Part shown: positions 10,489-23,197 of the stretch, one piece after another
Layout: each line of letters starts with the position of its first letter
Position numbering within the stretch: position 1 is the stretch's first letter
Source of the DNA: Ustilaginoidea virens
Lineage: Eukaryota > Ascomycota > Sordariomycetes > Hypocreales > Clavicipitaceae
DNA: 64,000 bases
Assembly (NCBI RefSeq): GCF_000687475.1
Contig: NC_057317.1
Coordinates: 1,426,001-1,490,000, forward strand
Reading direction: 5' to 3'
Notes under the pieces: generated by a model
Databases searched by the model: none
The model's input: the letters and a program-made list of their open reading frames with translations, nothing else
What the model was told of the DNA's origin: nothing
Made by a program: the position numbers and the translations under genes

Positions 10489-13400
10489 CGATTATGAGCG
10501 AATCACTCAGGAGAATATCATGCATGATATTGAGGCCGAGCTGAGAGGTGGCGGTTATACGTCTCAGAGTCGGCCCTTGCCCATCGACGTAGAAGTTGCC
10601 GGAGAATACGATTATAACAATGCGTCGGCATATTCTCCTCCCGGGACCAGACTCTCGCCTAGGGGGCTTCCGAGCCAGCCGCGTTACGATGACGGAGACC
10701 AAGACGAAGACGATGATCCCGAGGGTACAGCAGGCGTGCTGGCCATGCGGCAGGCCGAGCTGGAGGACCAGCGTTTCAGTAATAGCGCATTTACGTACGC
10801 TGGAAATTCTACCGATGATCAAACTCATACCCTTTCTCCGCCCCCCCCTGCTGCCGCCGCCCCGCCTGCTTCCCACGAGGACCAGTCTCAAAGTAGCGGA
10901 AGTGACTATTGCGGCATGGACTTGGGCATGTTGAGCGGTGGCTACGCCGGGAGTTTGGTCTATGGCGCAGGCGCTGCCCCTCTGGCAAGGCCTTCGTCAA
11001 TGCAGGAAGGGGGTCGGCCGCTGCCTTTTCCGGGTAATCACAACTCCGTGCGAGACAACTATGATGATGATGATGCCGCGTTTCAGAACGCCGAGATGGA
11101 CTACGGCGGCACGGGCGGGCTACAAGCTCCGGTGGCACATCGCCTCAGTTTCGACGAGGGCCGAGAAGAGCGGGTGTCGATTCACTCTCAGCACAGTGGT
11201 ACCGAATCCCCTTGCAAAGATGAATACCAGGATCTTTTCTACCACCCCGGTATATCGAGCAGACCACTTCCCGCCCTACCGCCAGGACCTGGATCCGACA
11301 GTAGCTCTATGCTTTCGGCCCACAATAGTGTCCGCTCGCAGCACCAGCAGTATCATTCTCTGAACGCAGATGCCCAGTATTACCATGCAGAAGGTCCTGA
11401 GGCTTACTACTACGAAGCCGGGGGACAACAGACGCCGCATCCGGAAAGATCAATCTCCCTCGGTGGTCACAGCAATACCCCGCAGATTCATGCTCCTGCC
11501 AGATCAAGGACGGATGCGGCGGAAGAACGCAAGAAGCAGCACCGGCATCATCACAAGCAAGGCTCGATTTTGTCCGATAACGACAACTCAGCCGGAGGTG
11601 CCTTTGAGGGCATCACACTGCCGAGCGGACGAAAGAAGAAGTTTGTGCCCTCCAGGCTGACTGCTGGAGAGTTCAACAAATGTGAGGAGCCGTGGGCTTT
11701 GAGTGGCATCGAAGCCTGGATCCGCGCCATGGGCGAAGGGGAACTCGACCTCAAAGGAAAGACGATTGACGAGGCTCTGACCAACTTGTTTGTGTTCAAG
11801 ATACCCACCATGAACGTGGCGGACGCTGAGGCACTGAGCAGTCAAATTGTGGCTCGAATGCTGGAGTCTCAAGTGCTCCTGCCCGACGAAGAGTGGGTGA
11901 AGTTTGGAGGGGGCCACATCTCGGGTGTGCTCTGGCAGCTGACCGGATCCGGCTGCTATTCTCCCAAGGTGCACGAGACTGAGGTTGGCGGCCGCTGCTA
12001 TGCCCATCATTGCACGCGCACTTTGAAGAAGGTGGATCTGGAGGTCCTTGCCGACGAGGTCCAGGGCGCCGACGCTTGGAATGTTTTCTACGGCTTGAAG
12101 AAGGAAGACTGGGAGGCCAAGCCACGAAAAGAAGTCGATCGCCAGAACATCCTGCACGAAATCGTCACCGGCGAGGAAAACTATATCAAGCAGCTCGACA
12201 TCTTCCGCACGCTGTACAGAGACGATCTCCGGACAAGAATCCCCCCCATCATCCACCCTGACCGGCGAGATAAGCTGCTGGCGGCCGTGTTTGGAAAACT
12301 CGACACGGTCCTCCGGATCAACAAGGACCATCTCTTGGCGCAGCTCAAATATCGTCAGCAGGAGCAGGGCCCGTGGATCGTCGGGTTCAGCGACATATTC
12401 CGCGAATGGATTCGCAAAGCCAAATCGGATTACATTGAGTATGCCACGGGGTATCCCAGGGCCACCTACATGGTCCGGAAAGAAGCCGATAGAAACATGT
12501 TGTTCAAGAAATTCCTCGAAGACAAGCAGAAGCACAAGTCGTCATCCAAGCAGGACTGGACCCATTTCCTCATCACCCCCTTGCAGCGTCTGCAACGTTA
12601 CATCCTCTTGCTTCAGAGCGTTGACCACAAGATGATTGGGGACAGCGAAGAGAAATCCAACCTGCAAAAGGCCATCCAGGAGATACAAGCCGTGACGCAC
12701 GAGTGCGATGCCAAGGTAGCAGAATCGAACAAGAGAGTCCAAATGATGGAGCTGGACCGGATGTTGGTCCTGCGGCCCGGCTTCCAGTCCGTCCTGAACC
12801 TGGATCATCTGGGCAGGGTTCTCATCATGCAGGGCGAGCTGCAAAGGATGGGGTCCAAGGGCATGAGGTGGGTCGACTCGCATGCTCTCTTGTTTGACCA
12901 CTACTTGATTCTGGCCAAGGTTGTCGTACCCAAGGACGGGCGTGGGGAGCGCAAATACGATGTATCGAGAGAACCCATTCCGATGCCGCTCCTCTTCTTG
13001 GAGAGCATGAATGACGAGCCGGTCATGAAGCAAAAGGGCCTGACCGCCCCCCTTGGCAGAACAACGGCCGCGCCGTCGGGCGCCCAGCTCAGCAAGGTGC
13101 CGACGAACGGTGGACGACCTGGACTGGAGCATGCGCCCACAGGTTCGTCGGGAAACTCGCTAACACCGGCCCCGTCAAACGACGCAGAAGGCAAGATATT
13201 GTACCCTTTCAAGGTGAAACATCTCGGCCACGAGGTCTACACGCTGTACGCGTCTTCTGCCCGAGACAGACTCGACTGGTGCACGAGCATAATCGAAGCC
13301 AAGACCAGGCACGCCAAGGCGTTGTACGCTCAGAATGCGGAGCCGTTCAGGCTACGGGTGTTGGCAGATGCCTCCTTCCACTATGACATCAGCTCCGTCT

Positions 13401-14713
13401 ACGCAAGAGCATCGGGCGTTCCGGTCAAGGGCACACCCCTTGATCGAGCCGTCCAAGATTTGGAGAAGATCCTGGGTGCTGCACAAGGCATCGCTCCCGT
13501 GTGTCGCGCGCAGGTCAATTGCGCAACAGGATTTTCCGCCTTTGGGAAGACCTTGATCGCCATTGGCACTGATTACGGTGTCTTTGTTACCGATCCTTCC
13601 AATCCTCGGGGATGGACCCGGGTAGGTTTTATGCACCTCTTCATTTCTTTCTTTCCCTTGTGTGTTGTTTTGTGTATTCGGCTTTTTTGGGCCCTCGGCA
13701 TCCCCTTGTCCTAACTTTGAATGGTTTGACAGTCGGTTCAAGTCAATCGAGTGACCCAGATGGCCGTCTTGGAGGAGTTTTCAGTGTGTCTGGTGATTGC
13801 GGAAAAGTCGCTCATCTGCTACCCATTGGACGTGATTGCACCAGTGTCGGAGTTTGCCCCTGCGGTCTACGACAACGCCCGCCGCGCTCCTCAGCGACTC
13901 GCAAACAACGTGACGTACTTTGCAACGGCACGAATGAAGGACAGGCTGCTGGTGTTTTACAAACGCAAAGAGGGCTTGCACACGTCCTTCAAGGTCCTGG
14001 AGCCCATCCATCACAAGGCAACGGAGAAGAAGTCGCGAGTGTTTGGAAGCCGCAGGTCGGCCACGGGAAGCACGAATACCTTCCGCGACTTTGACGAGTT
14101 CTACCTGCCGACCGAGTGCTACTCCCTCAGCATTTTCCAGACGTACGTGGCGGTGGCCACGTCCAAGGGCGTCGAGATGTTGACGCTGGATAAGAAGCAG
14201 CCAATGTCCATACCCGATCTGAAGGCGCCTGCCATCGCCAACATTGCGAGCCGAATCCGGGATCAAAAGCCGCTAGGCATGTTTCGACTCAACGAGAACG
14301 AGTTCATCCTCACGTACGAGGATTGCGCGGTATACGTGGACAAGCACGGCGACGTGAGCCGTACCCTGATTATGGAGTACACGGGCAAGCAAAAGAAGGC
14401 CAGGGGCTCGACCATGTACGGCCAGTACCTGCTCCTGTTCAACGAGGATTATGTGGAGGTGCGCAACGCGGAAAACGGCCGACTGCGACAGATCATTGCC
14501 GGGAGAGACGTGCGCGTAATTGACTACGGCATTCGAGGGCCAACGGGGGGCAACGCCCTCCAGTCGCAACAGACGTACGGGCCCAATGGACAGTCATTGC
14601 TGGCAGGCGACACGTCCAAGGGGACCGTCAAGATTTGCATGTGCCACCCGGAACTTGCTGGAAGGCAAATCGTTTTGGAGATGCTCCTGAATGACGGGCA
14701 CTCGGAGGGGTAG
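9299..14713 (+). CDS. rom2: Rho1 guanine nucleotide exchange factor (Rom2 type)
   Basis: Two exons, 9299-13621 and 13733-14713, joined in phase 0 by a GT-AG intron (GTAGGT...CTAAC...ACAG), give 1,767 aa. It should activate the GTPase Rho1 in the cell-wall-integrity pathway. Order of domains: a long disordered Ser/Pro/Tyr-rich N-terminus with a run of about 17 Asp near residue 390; a DEP domain from about 783; a DH (RhoGEF) domain from about 947, starting RQNILHEIVTGEENY and containing LITPLQRLQRYILLLQ; a PH domain; and a C-terminal CNH domain from about 1365. DEP-DH-PH-CNH is the architecture of yeast Rom1/Rom2. I chose the ATG at 9299 (MSFRGDD); an in-frame ATG at 9221 would add 26 low-complexity residues. 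Without the intron the frame stops shortly after 13621 in a nonconserved hydrophobic tail. Confidence 0.93.
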
Positions 14714-15760
14714 CAAAGGCGCAGTATTTCTGCTCTTTGCCAGCTGGCTCCGGATGATGGTACCCTTTTTTTTTTCTTTCCTTCTTTCCTTCTTTTTTGT
14801 TACCACGTTGCGTTTTGGACAACAGGCATGTTTTCTACGTTTGCCAATATCCTGCCATCTATACGTACTGCTTGGGACTGCAGGCCGGAATTTTGAAGGA
14901 GACGTTTTGTGACGGGAGGCTCGTTGCCCCCTGGATATCCGCAGGCACGTTGGACGTGGGTTATGCGAAGGCGTGTGTGTGTGTACATTTGGCTCGATGT
15001 TACGCGGCATGAACGGGCAGCTGCTGCCCATGTTTGTATGAGCGGTTGGCCCCATTCTTGTGCCCCTTTTTTCCTTTGGCATGGCGTTCGTTGGGGAGGA
15101 AGTCGTCTGTTGTGTCCACAGTTGACAGCTGTGGAGGGGAGGGTCATGGACGTCAAAAAGGGTTCGGCGGGAGGCATTTGGCGTGTTTTCTTGGTCGGTC
15201 CTGTTTGGCGAGGCTGGGGCTGGGAGTCTGCATCTGGCCTGGCCTGCTGCTTTGTGTAGATGCACTGGCCGGCGTTATACGCGCTCGAGGATCTTGAGGC
15301 TCCGGGGGTGCATCCCGACGCGGAGCGTCTTGCCGCTACGCCGCGCCGACGGGAAAGCCGAGCAAAATACCACACATGGAAAGAACGAGCTTTGGGACGG
15401 TTCGGATGACAATGGAAATCGTGTGCAACGCGCGCCATCTAGACTAACTCCACGCCCAAAACTATGCCCTTGACCAACAACGTCTTGTCTGTTTCGAGAA
15501 AACTGCTGGCCTGCAGCTCTCAGGGTGGCAGCGCGTTCCCACGGCGTCGTCCCGAGTTGCCAGCATCCTGCTGAAAGAGAGGGGAAAATATGTTCATTTC
15601 CGCTGCTCCCACGTCTTTCCTCAGGAGTCTTTCCATTGGTCCCAACATGTTGTGTCCTGCTGATTTCGTTGTTGCAACCAAAATCATCGGACATGCATGT
15701 ACCTCGCCGGTTCCTTCCTCGCCGGTCCTTTTTTTTCCCTCTCTCTTTGAAAGGGGGAAA
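14714..15760. other. convergent intergenic region (3' flanks)
   Basis: About 1 kb between the ends of the Rho GEF gene and the convergent MPC2 gene. It should hold both 3' UTRs. It contains a T-rich tract (about 14760-14800) and no open frame that I can tie to a family. Confidence 0.6.
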
Positions 15761-16583
15761 CTAAGCTTTGCCAGCTTTGACCTCGTCCACCTTGTCCTTG
15801 GCTTCTTGCACCACGCCAGCAACGCCCTTCTTCTTGGCCGACTCGTACATGGCGATCCGGGAGACTTGGACGATGCCGACCAGACCGAGGAAGAAGTTGA
15901 CGGCCGCGAGCCTACTCACATTAGCGCTCTGCTGAGCTGATACACGCTGCTGGGGGGGGGGCATGTCCGAGGCATACAGGTAGTTCTTGGGCTTGATAAT
16001 CAAGCACCACCGCGTCCAGATGAGCCCGGTGCAGGTGAGCGCAAAGTTCTGGGTAAACGAGAGCTTTTCCGCGGGGCGCGCGAAATCCGAGATGCCGGCA
16101 ATGACGAGAGCCCACTAGCGAAGCAAAGCAGCGCGGGTTAGCCGACAAAAGAGCGTGAAAGGGGGAGGCCGGGGCCGCGCGGTTGTGTGCGTGTCCTTGT
16201 TCTTGCAAGCAAAACACACGACAAAAAAATAAGAAAAAAAAAGGGGAAAAAAAAAAAAGACCAAAGTCTCTGCACGGGTCGGCAACACACTTTCATGACG
16301 GGTGCCCTGCCACAGCTGTCAGCCCACTCGTCGCTCTGCCGGTCCGCGTGCGGTTCTCACCGTACCAAAAGTGCACAGTCTTGATGCCGACCTCGCTCTC
16401 CCACGCGCGCTTGAACCAGCTCTGCTGCTGGGCCCCCTCGGCCGTGCTCTGCCACCTCTTGCCGCTGTCGCGGAAGCGGAACCGGTTGAGGCGCTGGGCT
16501 TGGGCCCGGAAAGCCTGCGGCTGGGGGGCGCTGCGGAAGAAGAGGGGGCGCGACGCGCGCAGGAGGGTGCTCGGAGGGACCAT
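15761..16583 (-). CDS. MPC2: mitochondrial pyruvate carrier subunit (MPC2 type)
   Basis: Four exons on the minus strand: 16583-16366, 16306-16291 (only 16 nt), 16114-15978 and 15911-15761, giving 173 aa. The protein forms the pyruvate import channel of the mitochondrial inner membrane with an MPC1-type partner. The N-terminus is Arg/Ser/Ala-rich without acidic residues, a typical presequence. The core reads KTVHFWAPVMKWALVIAG, then ISDFARPAEKLS, then LIWTRWCLIIKPKNYLLAAVNFFLG, the conserved MPC signature. Each junction restores this signature: TTTTG+GGCACC gives FWAP, and ACCT+GCTC gives YLLAAVN. If the third intron were read through, 18 nonconserved residues would interrupt the last segment. 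The C-terminus is a Lys/Ala-rich amphipathic tail. All introns are GT-AG. Confidence 0.92.
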
Positions 16584-16915
16584 TGCTGCAGAAACATGTT
16601 TAGCGAGGGATGCTGTTGTGCTTGTTTCATTTTTTTTTTATTTTTTTTTTTTTTTTTTTTGCGCGGGCTTGGCTGGCTGCGTCTTGTAGGCTTGCGTTGC
16701 TCAACAGAGGATTTTGAAAAAGAGGCGCCCGGATGCTCGTCTCGTCACCAGTGCCCAAGGGCAGAGCAGCCAGCTGGAGGATTGTTGAGTCGAGGCCAAA
16801 TGCACGTACCAGGCGGGACTTGCTCTTCTATCTCAGCTGGGGGTAGGGGGGGGCGGAAATCAAAGGTGGCGCCGGTGACCAGGTTGCGGGGAGGGTTCGC
16901 AATTGCCAAAAGAAA

Positions 16916-16946
<31 letters not shown>

Positions 16947-17295
16947 CTTTGCCGTCGACAAGTTCGTCGTCGTGAGCTGGATCCCCTAACGTCCCGTCAT
17001 TTTGGGGAAAACGGAGCGTCCGGAGATCAGCCGCGTACTTGATGGGGCAGCCGGCGCAGCTGGGGCAGCGAGATCGGACGGGTGTTTATCCAGCCCGGCA
17101 TAAACCTGCTCCGCTTCGACTTATGCATCCAATCCAGGCGACTGGACTTGTGCATTGCACACTTATCCGTGGCTCTTGTTAGAAACGTCAACGTCCTCAG
17201 TCCAGTCCAGTCCAGACTTCAAGAACAAACAATCCCCAGCAGTCTCGGCTCGAACCTGCCCGCCCTCTCCCCCGCGGCACACAAACATCCCCACC
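16584..17295. promoter_or_regulatory. divergent promoter region MPC2 / nuo10.5
   Basis: 712 bp between two divergent start codons. Both genes encode mitochondrial inner-membrane proteins, so a shared promoter is plausible. It contains a poly-T tract near 16630-16660, a (GTC)n trinucleotide run at 16916-16943 and a short CAGTC-type repeat near 17200-17216. No defined factor site is claimed. Confidence 0.5.
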
Positions 17296-17869
17296 ATGTC
17301 GGGCAAATACGCCTTCACCAAGTCCCTCAAGGAAGTGCGCTTCTTGTTCTGCCAAACTTCCGAGCAGAGCGCCCCTGTGCGGTACGTTGCAACGCCCGCC
17401 CGGCAAAACCCAACGCCAGCGCTCCGAACAAGACGTCAAAGAGCAACGAAGCCGCCTTGCCGCCGCAAGGGAGACCTCCCTTGCGCGCGCTTTGGCCGTG
17501 GCGCTTGAACAGGCCGAGGGGGGCAGCGGATGCTGACGGTCCAGATCGTTCCTCACGCGCGCCTATCCCACCATGAAGAAGAACAACCCCCAGGTTCCCA
17601 TCCTCATCCGCGAGGCTCAAGGGACCCTGCCCAAGATATACGCCAGATACGGTGCGTCTCCGCGGCCGACAAGGAAGACCGACCTCTCTTCGGCTTTGCC
17701 GTTCCCCGATGCTGTTGCGCCAGGCTGGCTGGTAGGCTGGTAGGCTGGCAGGCTGGAAAGCTAATTGTTCGCTGTAGAGTTTGGAAACGAAAAGTCGCAG
17801 TCATTGGAAGGCTTGTCGGATAAGCAGATCGAGGAAACAGTCACCGGGCTGGTCAAGAATGCGTCGTGA
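17296..17869 (+). CDS. nuo10.5: NADH:ubiquinone oxidoreductase 10.5 kDa subunit (NDUFA2/B8)
   Basis: Three exons, 17296-17381, 17545-17651 and 17778-17869, give a 94-aa accessory subunit of respiratory complex I, matrix side. The joined product starts MSGKYAFTKSLKEVRFLFCQ, continues SFLTRAYPTMKKNNPQVPIL and ends ETVTGLVKNAS, which is the thioredoxin-fold L51/S25/CI-B8 family. Length fits the family (about 90-100 aa). Both introns are GT-AG and every junction keeps the frame: CG+A gives Arg, G+AG gives Glu. One cysteine is visible in the N-terminal part (FCQ); a CxxC redox pair is absent. It is divergent from MPC2. Confidence 0.94.
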
Positions 17870-18348
17870 ACACATCTCGCAAAAAGCGGACGAGAGAAAT
17901 GGAACGAGAACGGGCCCTGGCCGATGAGTCGCGCGGGTGATTCAAGACCCCTGCCCCGTTGTACATGAAAGGAAAATAAAGAATAAAGAATAAAGAATAC
18001 AAGGCTGTATCGGCAACTTTCTTGTAAGCGCCTGCCAGCTCAGCTGGGGTCATCAGCTGCGTGACCTGCAGGGTCGACGACTTGTCGCCATTGTCATTTT
18101 CGGTGGCAAGCGGGACGGGACATGACACGGCTGGCGCAACTTCAGACAGTTCAATTCCCTCTATGCATTCGTCTGCAATCTCACCCTACTATCCAGTCAT
18201 CTTTCCTCATGTATGCCAATTTCCGATAAAGCTAAACCTGGCGCCCAGTAGTTTGTCCTTCATTGTCCTCGCCCGCCTGTCATCTCGGCCTTTTCGCAAC
18301 ACCCAGCAAGAATCCCTCTTGCCCTCAACTTATTCCTCCGCATAATCA
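17870..18348. other. convergent intergenic region
   Basis: About 480 bp between the 3' ends of nuo10.5 and the large minus-strand gene. An AATAAAGAATAAAGAATAAA cluster near 17976-17997 is a likely polyadenylation signal for nuo10.5. No gene is seen. Confidence 0.6.
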
Positions 18349-21300
18349 CTATTTCTTAGCCCAACGGGAGCTGCCCTGCTGTATGACCTGGCTCCCCGGT
18401 AGTGACGGCCACGCGTCTTGATCGAGCTCGCCGTACCTAGCTCCCTGCGGCAAGGCATGGTGGGCTTTTGCGTGTGATGCATCCTCTTCGCACTTCGAAC
18501 CAACGTCTCGTTCATGCTGCTCACTAGAACTCGGGGGCAAGTGCGCGTCTTGTGGTCCTCCAGTAGCCGTATTATGAACTGAGGCCACCTCCGTTTTCTC
18601 AGCAAGCGCATCAGCATCGTCAAAAGTTTTCCTGTACGACGCAGCATCTGCCTCCGTGGTTACACCGTGTTGAGTTTGGTCCTGGGCGGGCTTCTCATCT
18701 GCAGCCGACGGCGTTGCCACACAAGCGGTGGATTTCGAACACGCCTCAGCAGGGGGGACATTCTTGCGGCTCTCCGTCATTCCTTCATCGTTCCGACCTC
18801 GCCCTGCTCTTGAAAAACTTGGCTTCGACTTTCGAGCATTTCTTCGCTTCTTCGCCACTTTGAGCGAGCCAATATTGGTTTCCGATGGACATGAGCTGCC
18901 TTGCGGAGAACTGTTATCGCTACCACCATGATAGTCCCGCCGTTGGTTCTCGGTTCCTTCACCGTCGTCAGATGGCATGATTATGTTCGCCTCTAAACAG
19001 ACAGGCTGGCAAGCCGATTCTTGGCCCCGCTCTCCGTCATCATGTGGAGGTGTGAACGGCTGACCTGGTCCTGTCCAATAAATACTCCGAGATGGCTGTT
19101 TATGATTTGACCGATTTTTCTTCGTTTTTCTCTTGCTGGTATTTTGAACCGTGGATTCTTCATCTATAACTTGGCTTCCATACCCCTCAGCACTCACAGA
19201 GGCTGTTTCTCGACGATAGCTTGAAGAGGTGAATTCCGGGGCAGCAGCGACGTTTGACGAATCATCATCCCCAAACGTTTCAGTGTGTGAATGCTTTTTA
19301 CGGTTTATCTTGGCGCCTTTAACAGTGCCCTTCAGCGGACTAGCAGATGAGGACAAAGTCCCACGACGTTGTCTGCCGTGCGACTCATTCTTCGTCTCAC
19401 TGTTGAACGGAGTCTTGGGTTGGTTCTCATGGGGAGAGCCTGTTTCCGGCGTGCTGGGGAGTGATGAGGTTCTGAATTCACTCGAATAGGGGCTAAACGT
19501 GTCGGTGTCAGCAACGGAATTCGGGTGCTTCTTAGCATTACCGGGCTTGACCTTGATTGGAGTTTTTGGGATTCTATCTGTGCCCAGTGCCACGGAAATC
19601 GTGGGCCGTGCCTGCTTCATCAAATCGATGTTATCTTCGGCAAGCATAGGGAAGCTGAGTGATGGCGCATCCGCGGTAGCCTCGGTATTTGTCGTGTGTG
19701 TTTCAAGGTTTTGCAATATTGACAACGTATTCTTGCTCGCGAAATCGCTTTCTGGCTTTCTTTGGGAGTCTTTTTGGGCTTCTGAGGGTTCGGGCGTCAT
19801 GTCTTTGCTTGGCTTAATGAATGCTTGACTCTCTGTCGGTGATTTCCCAACTTCAACCAACTCCGTGTTTTGTTGAGTTGTCGGTGTATCCGGCTGAAGT
19901 TTCGATGGCGTCGTGGGTGGAAGAGACACTCTGACTTTGTGATTCAAGGAGCGACTAGGCTGGCTCTGAGGCGTAGAAACTCTCCCCTTCTCATGGGAAC
20001 AATTATCATCCAAAGCTTCCTCAGAAAGCGGCTCGGTTCGGGACTTGCCCTCTGCTGGCTTGGTCCACTTTTCGTTTTCATCAACTTGGTGCTTTCTATC
20101 ATTTCCCACCGCTTTTCCATCTTCTGGAACGGAAGCATGTTGTTGGTGCGGCGGCGGCGGTTGCGGTTGCGACAATTGCATCTGAGACTTTTGCTGTTGT
20201 CCGCCGCGGGTATAACGATACTTTGAGTCCGAGCCGCCTTTCGGGCGCTGCCATGGAACAGTGCTACCTCGAGGGATTTCTGGGAAACTACATGGCCCGT
20301 GGGTCATTGAAAACTGCCCGTTATGTGGGTGAGGCGGCTGTGAGCCAAGTAGACCTGGAAACATAGGGGCACCGAAACCAGCAGGGTACATGCACCAAGG
20401 TCGCATGACATCCTGATTTTGCTGTCTCTGTTCATTATAGGCCCTTCGTCTCTTCTCTTGTGCCGGATAATTTCCAGTCATCCATTTAGAACGGTAGACT
20501 GGTGCCAGAAGCAGCGACAGGTACCGTAAATCACCGCTACCAAAGTTCAGCGCCGGTCGAACAGAGCTCTCGTTGTAGAACCTAGCAATATGAATGCTTG
20601 AGCAATGTCACTTAGCCATGTTAATCAGCCCGGGAATAACTTACCGTACTATAAAGGCATTACCATGCTTGTGGTGCGTAGGAATCACGTCGTCAACGTC
20701 TCCAAAGCAATCACCGAGGCCAGATTTAAGACGCGATTGAAGATCCTTCGAGTCAAATTCGCTGTTCAAGACTCTCACCCACACACTTCTGTTTCGTTCC
20801 GCACACTTCTTGCAGGTGCATTCAGTATAGTTGAGATAATTCTCACTCGGGCTATTGTTGCAGTGTAATTTTCTGTCATAGCGGCTGGAGGAAGCTAATA
20901 TCCCGTCACGACACCATTGACGAGACTGTGTCGTTTCGGAAGTTGTTCGCAGGGAAAAAGGCTGAAGAGGCTCATTCATGGAACCAGGGTTACCCATTTG
21001 GCTCTTAGAGTCTCGTTTCTCTTGGTACTTTGTGCTACCAAGGTTCCCGTGGTCGCTGGTGCCGTCAACAGGCAGATTTGATGTTAAGACGCGATTTGAG
21101 TCATCCTTTTGTTTGGAGACGGAGCTGTCGTCATTCGACTCTGTCTCGCCCAAATCACTATTCAGTGTAGCTTCTGGGGGAATCCTCGACGTAAGTTGCG
21201 TCGGATTTTCCCCGTCAGCGCCAGTGATTTGTCTCTGTATCTGATTCTGAGCTCCATCATGGGCATTTTTGAGTTTCTTTTCGTTATCTGGTAGAGAGCC

Positions 21301-23197
21301 ACTGTAAGGGCCACTGGCAATTGAGAAAGCACGACTGTCGATGAAAGCTGGTCTAGAAGGCAAGTCACAGCCAACACTGGCTACTCTTCCATTGACAGCA
21401 GCGGGTGCTTGTGACGCCCAAGTAACCCCGAAGTTGGACGATTGATGCACTACGGGGTTATAGTTGGGATACGGTCTTTGCAAACTGGACTGACATCTGG
21501 AATAGGTAGCAGCTAACTGTCCCTCACCATCTTCTTTGCTTTTACTTTCCCGTCGCGTCCATTTAGTGATGACTGAATGCTTACCAGGCTGTCCACTAGC
21601 TGTGGCAGGGCGTTGATCATTCTGATGATGAGGACGCTTTATCGGGCTTCCAATGCTCAAAATATGCGAAGGATCCCCAGAGAGGCTGGCTTGTTCGGGA
21701 GAGAGATGCTGCGTTTGAGCTTGACGTAGATGAGGAAGCGAGGGCACCCTGGGCAATGCATGATCCGCTTTCCCATGAGTAAGACGACTGTTGCGAGGCA
21801 TGGGTGAAGGAGATGTCGGGTTTCCTTCCACAGCCAAACCCGATCCATCATTTTTAACAGCATCTGCTGACGCAGCGTCTATGCCGCGATGCTCGGATGA
21901 TTCCGCAGCCACCTCGCCCCTGGATAGCGGCTGGATGCCCTTTTTTACAGCAGTGACCTGAGGTATTTGGTTGATGCCAACAGCTGCTTCGTCATCATGG
22001 CTTGATACTTCAGTCTGTGCTAGGTTTGAAGTGCCGTGAGCAATAATATGGCCGCTATCATGGCCGGACGGCTTTGGCAAGCGCTTCGTCTCAGCAGCAG
22101 CCGCGGATTTCTGCAAAGCCTCGACAGCACTCGAGGACTGGGTTGCCGTCCTCTGCTTATTGGAATGACCAGTGTTTTCGGGTTGAAAATAATGATGTCC
22201 GTTGTAGAAATAGCACGGCGCCGGTTTATTTTTCGAGGAGGGCGAGCAGTGATGCTCAGCGGCAACAGGAGGCGAGGGAAGCGCGTTATGTTCAAAGACT
22301 TGTTCGCCAGCTACAAGAAACCGTAAGAAGAAAAACGATTGAATTAGCCCGAACAGCTTGCTTACCTAGCCAGTTCTGGAAACTCCTGTTTTTACAAGCA
22401 GACAAAACATCGTTCGGTCCATCTCTTTTCTTTCGGAAGTTATCCGCTCCGGCGAGAAGCAACGCGCGACGTGTCTTCAGAGCGCTTGCCACCAAAGGAA
22501 TCAGATTGTCTGGAATATCTCCCATCTTGCGTCTATCCTCGTGAGAGAGAAGGAACACAATCGAGGAATCTCTCTTGTCTGCCCATTCCTTCAACTTGCG
22601 CTGATTCTCAGCAAGTTGAATCCAACTATCTGCCCATTGACCAATAAGATTTGCGCTCTCACGTTCCACATCTGAGAAGATGATCACGTTTTCGTGAAAT
22701 AACTGGTTTATGACATTCCAAAGATTTAGAGCCCCGTAGTGATACAAGTCGAACGCATCAAAGTACGTCCACAGATCGTCCCAGCAGTACGGCTGAGTCA
22801 TGGCCCCCATGTGCTCCCAGTAAGTCTTGCGAATCGAATTGCAGACGGACTGAAGTTCATCCTTATCCCAGAGATGGATTCGTCTCGCAGGTAGAATGTG
22901 TTTCATCTCTCGAAACGGGCGTTTGCCATTGCCTGTTGAGAAGACGGCACGAGCGGAAGGCGGGGGTTTTGTGTAGAATCCTATGGGTAGATAGTCTTCA
23001 ACGTAGATTTGTGGAGGATCGCTTTCTGATTTCGGCGCCATCATCTTGTAGACCTGTGGGAGTCCGTTGGGGTAAATCCTTGCGAATCTGTCCCGCCCAC
23101 TCAGCGGCTGAGTGTTGGCATGGATCCGAGGAAAGTTGGCTGCGTCGAGGACGACATGTGGAGGAGGCTGCGGAGGATATTTTGTAATCACCGTCAT
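18349..23197 (-). CDS. large conserved fungal protein with an RRM-like segment, function unknown
   Basis: Three exons on the minus strand, 23197-22366, 22310-20645 and 20581-18349, give 1,576 aa. The first about 280 residues form a well-structured, aromatic-rich region (for example PYCWDDLWTYFDAFDLYHYG) that I cannot place in a named family. The middle is disordered. At the exon 2/3 junction a Cys-x-Cys-x2-Cys stretch (ECTCKKCAERNRS) is followed by VWVRVLNSEFDSKDLQSRLK and then HGNAFIVRFYNESSVRPAL, which resembles the beta strands of an RNA recognition motif. The C-terminal about 700 residues are Ser/Thr/Lys/Glu-rich and disordered, with a nuclear-protein feel (many KKRR-type clusters). Both introns are GT-AG and the second restores the RRM-like strand. 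An in-frame Met at 23281 would add 28 residues of Ser/Leu repeats from the CT-rich leader. Nuclear RNA-binding is an inference. Confidence 0.8.
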
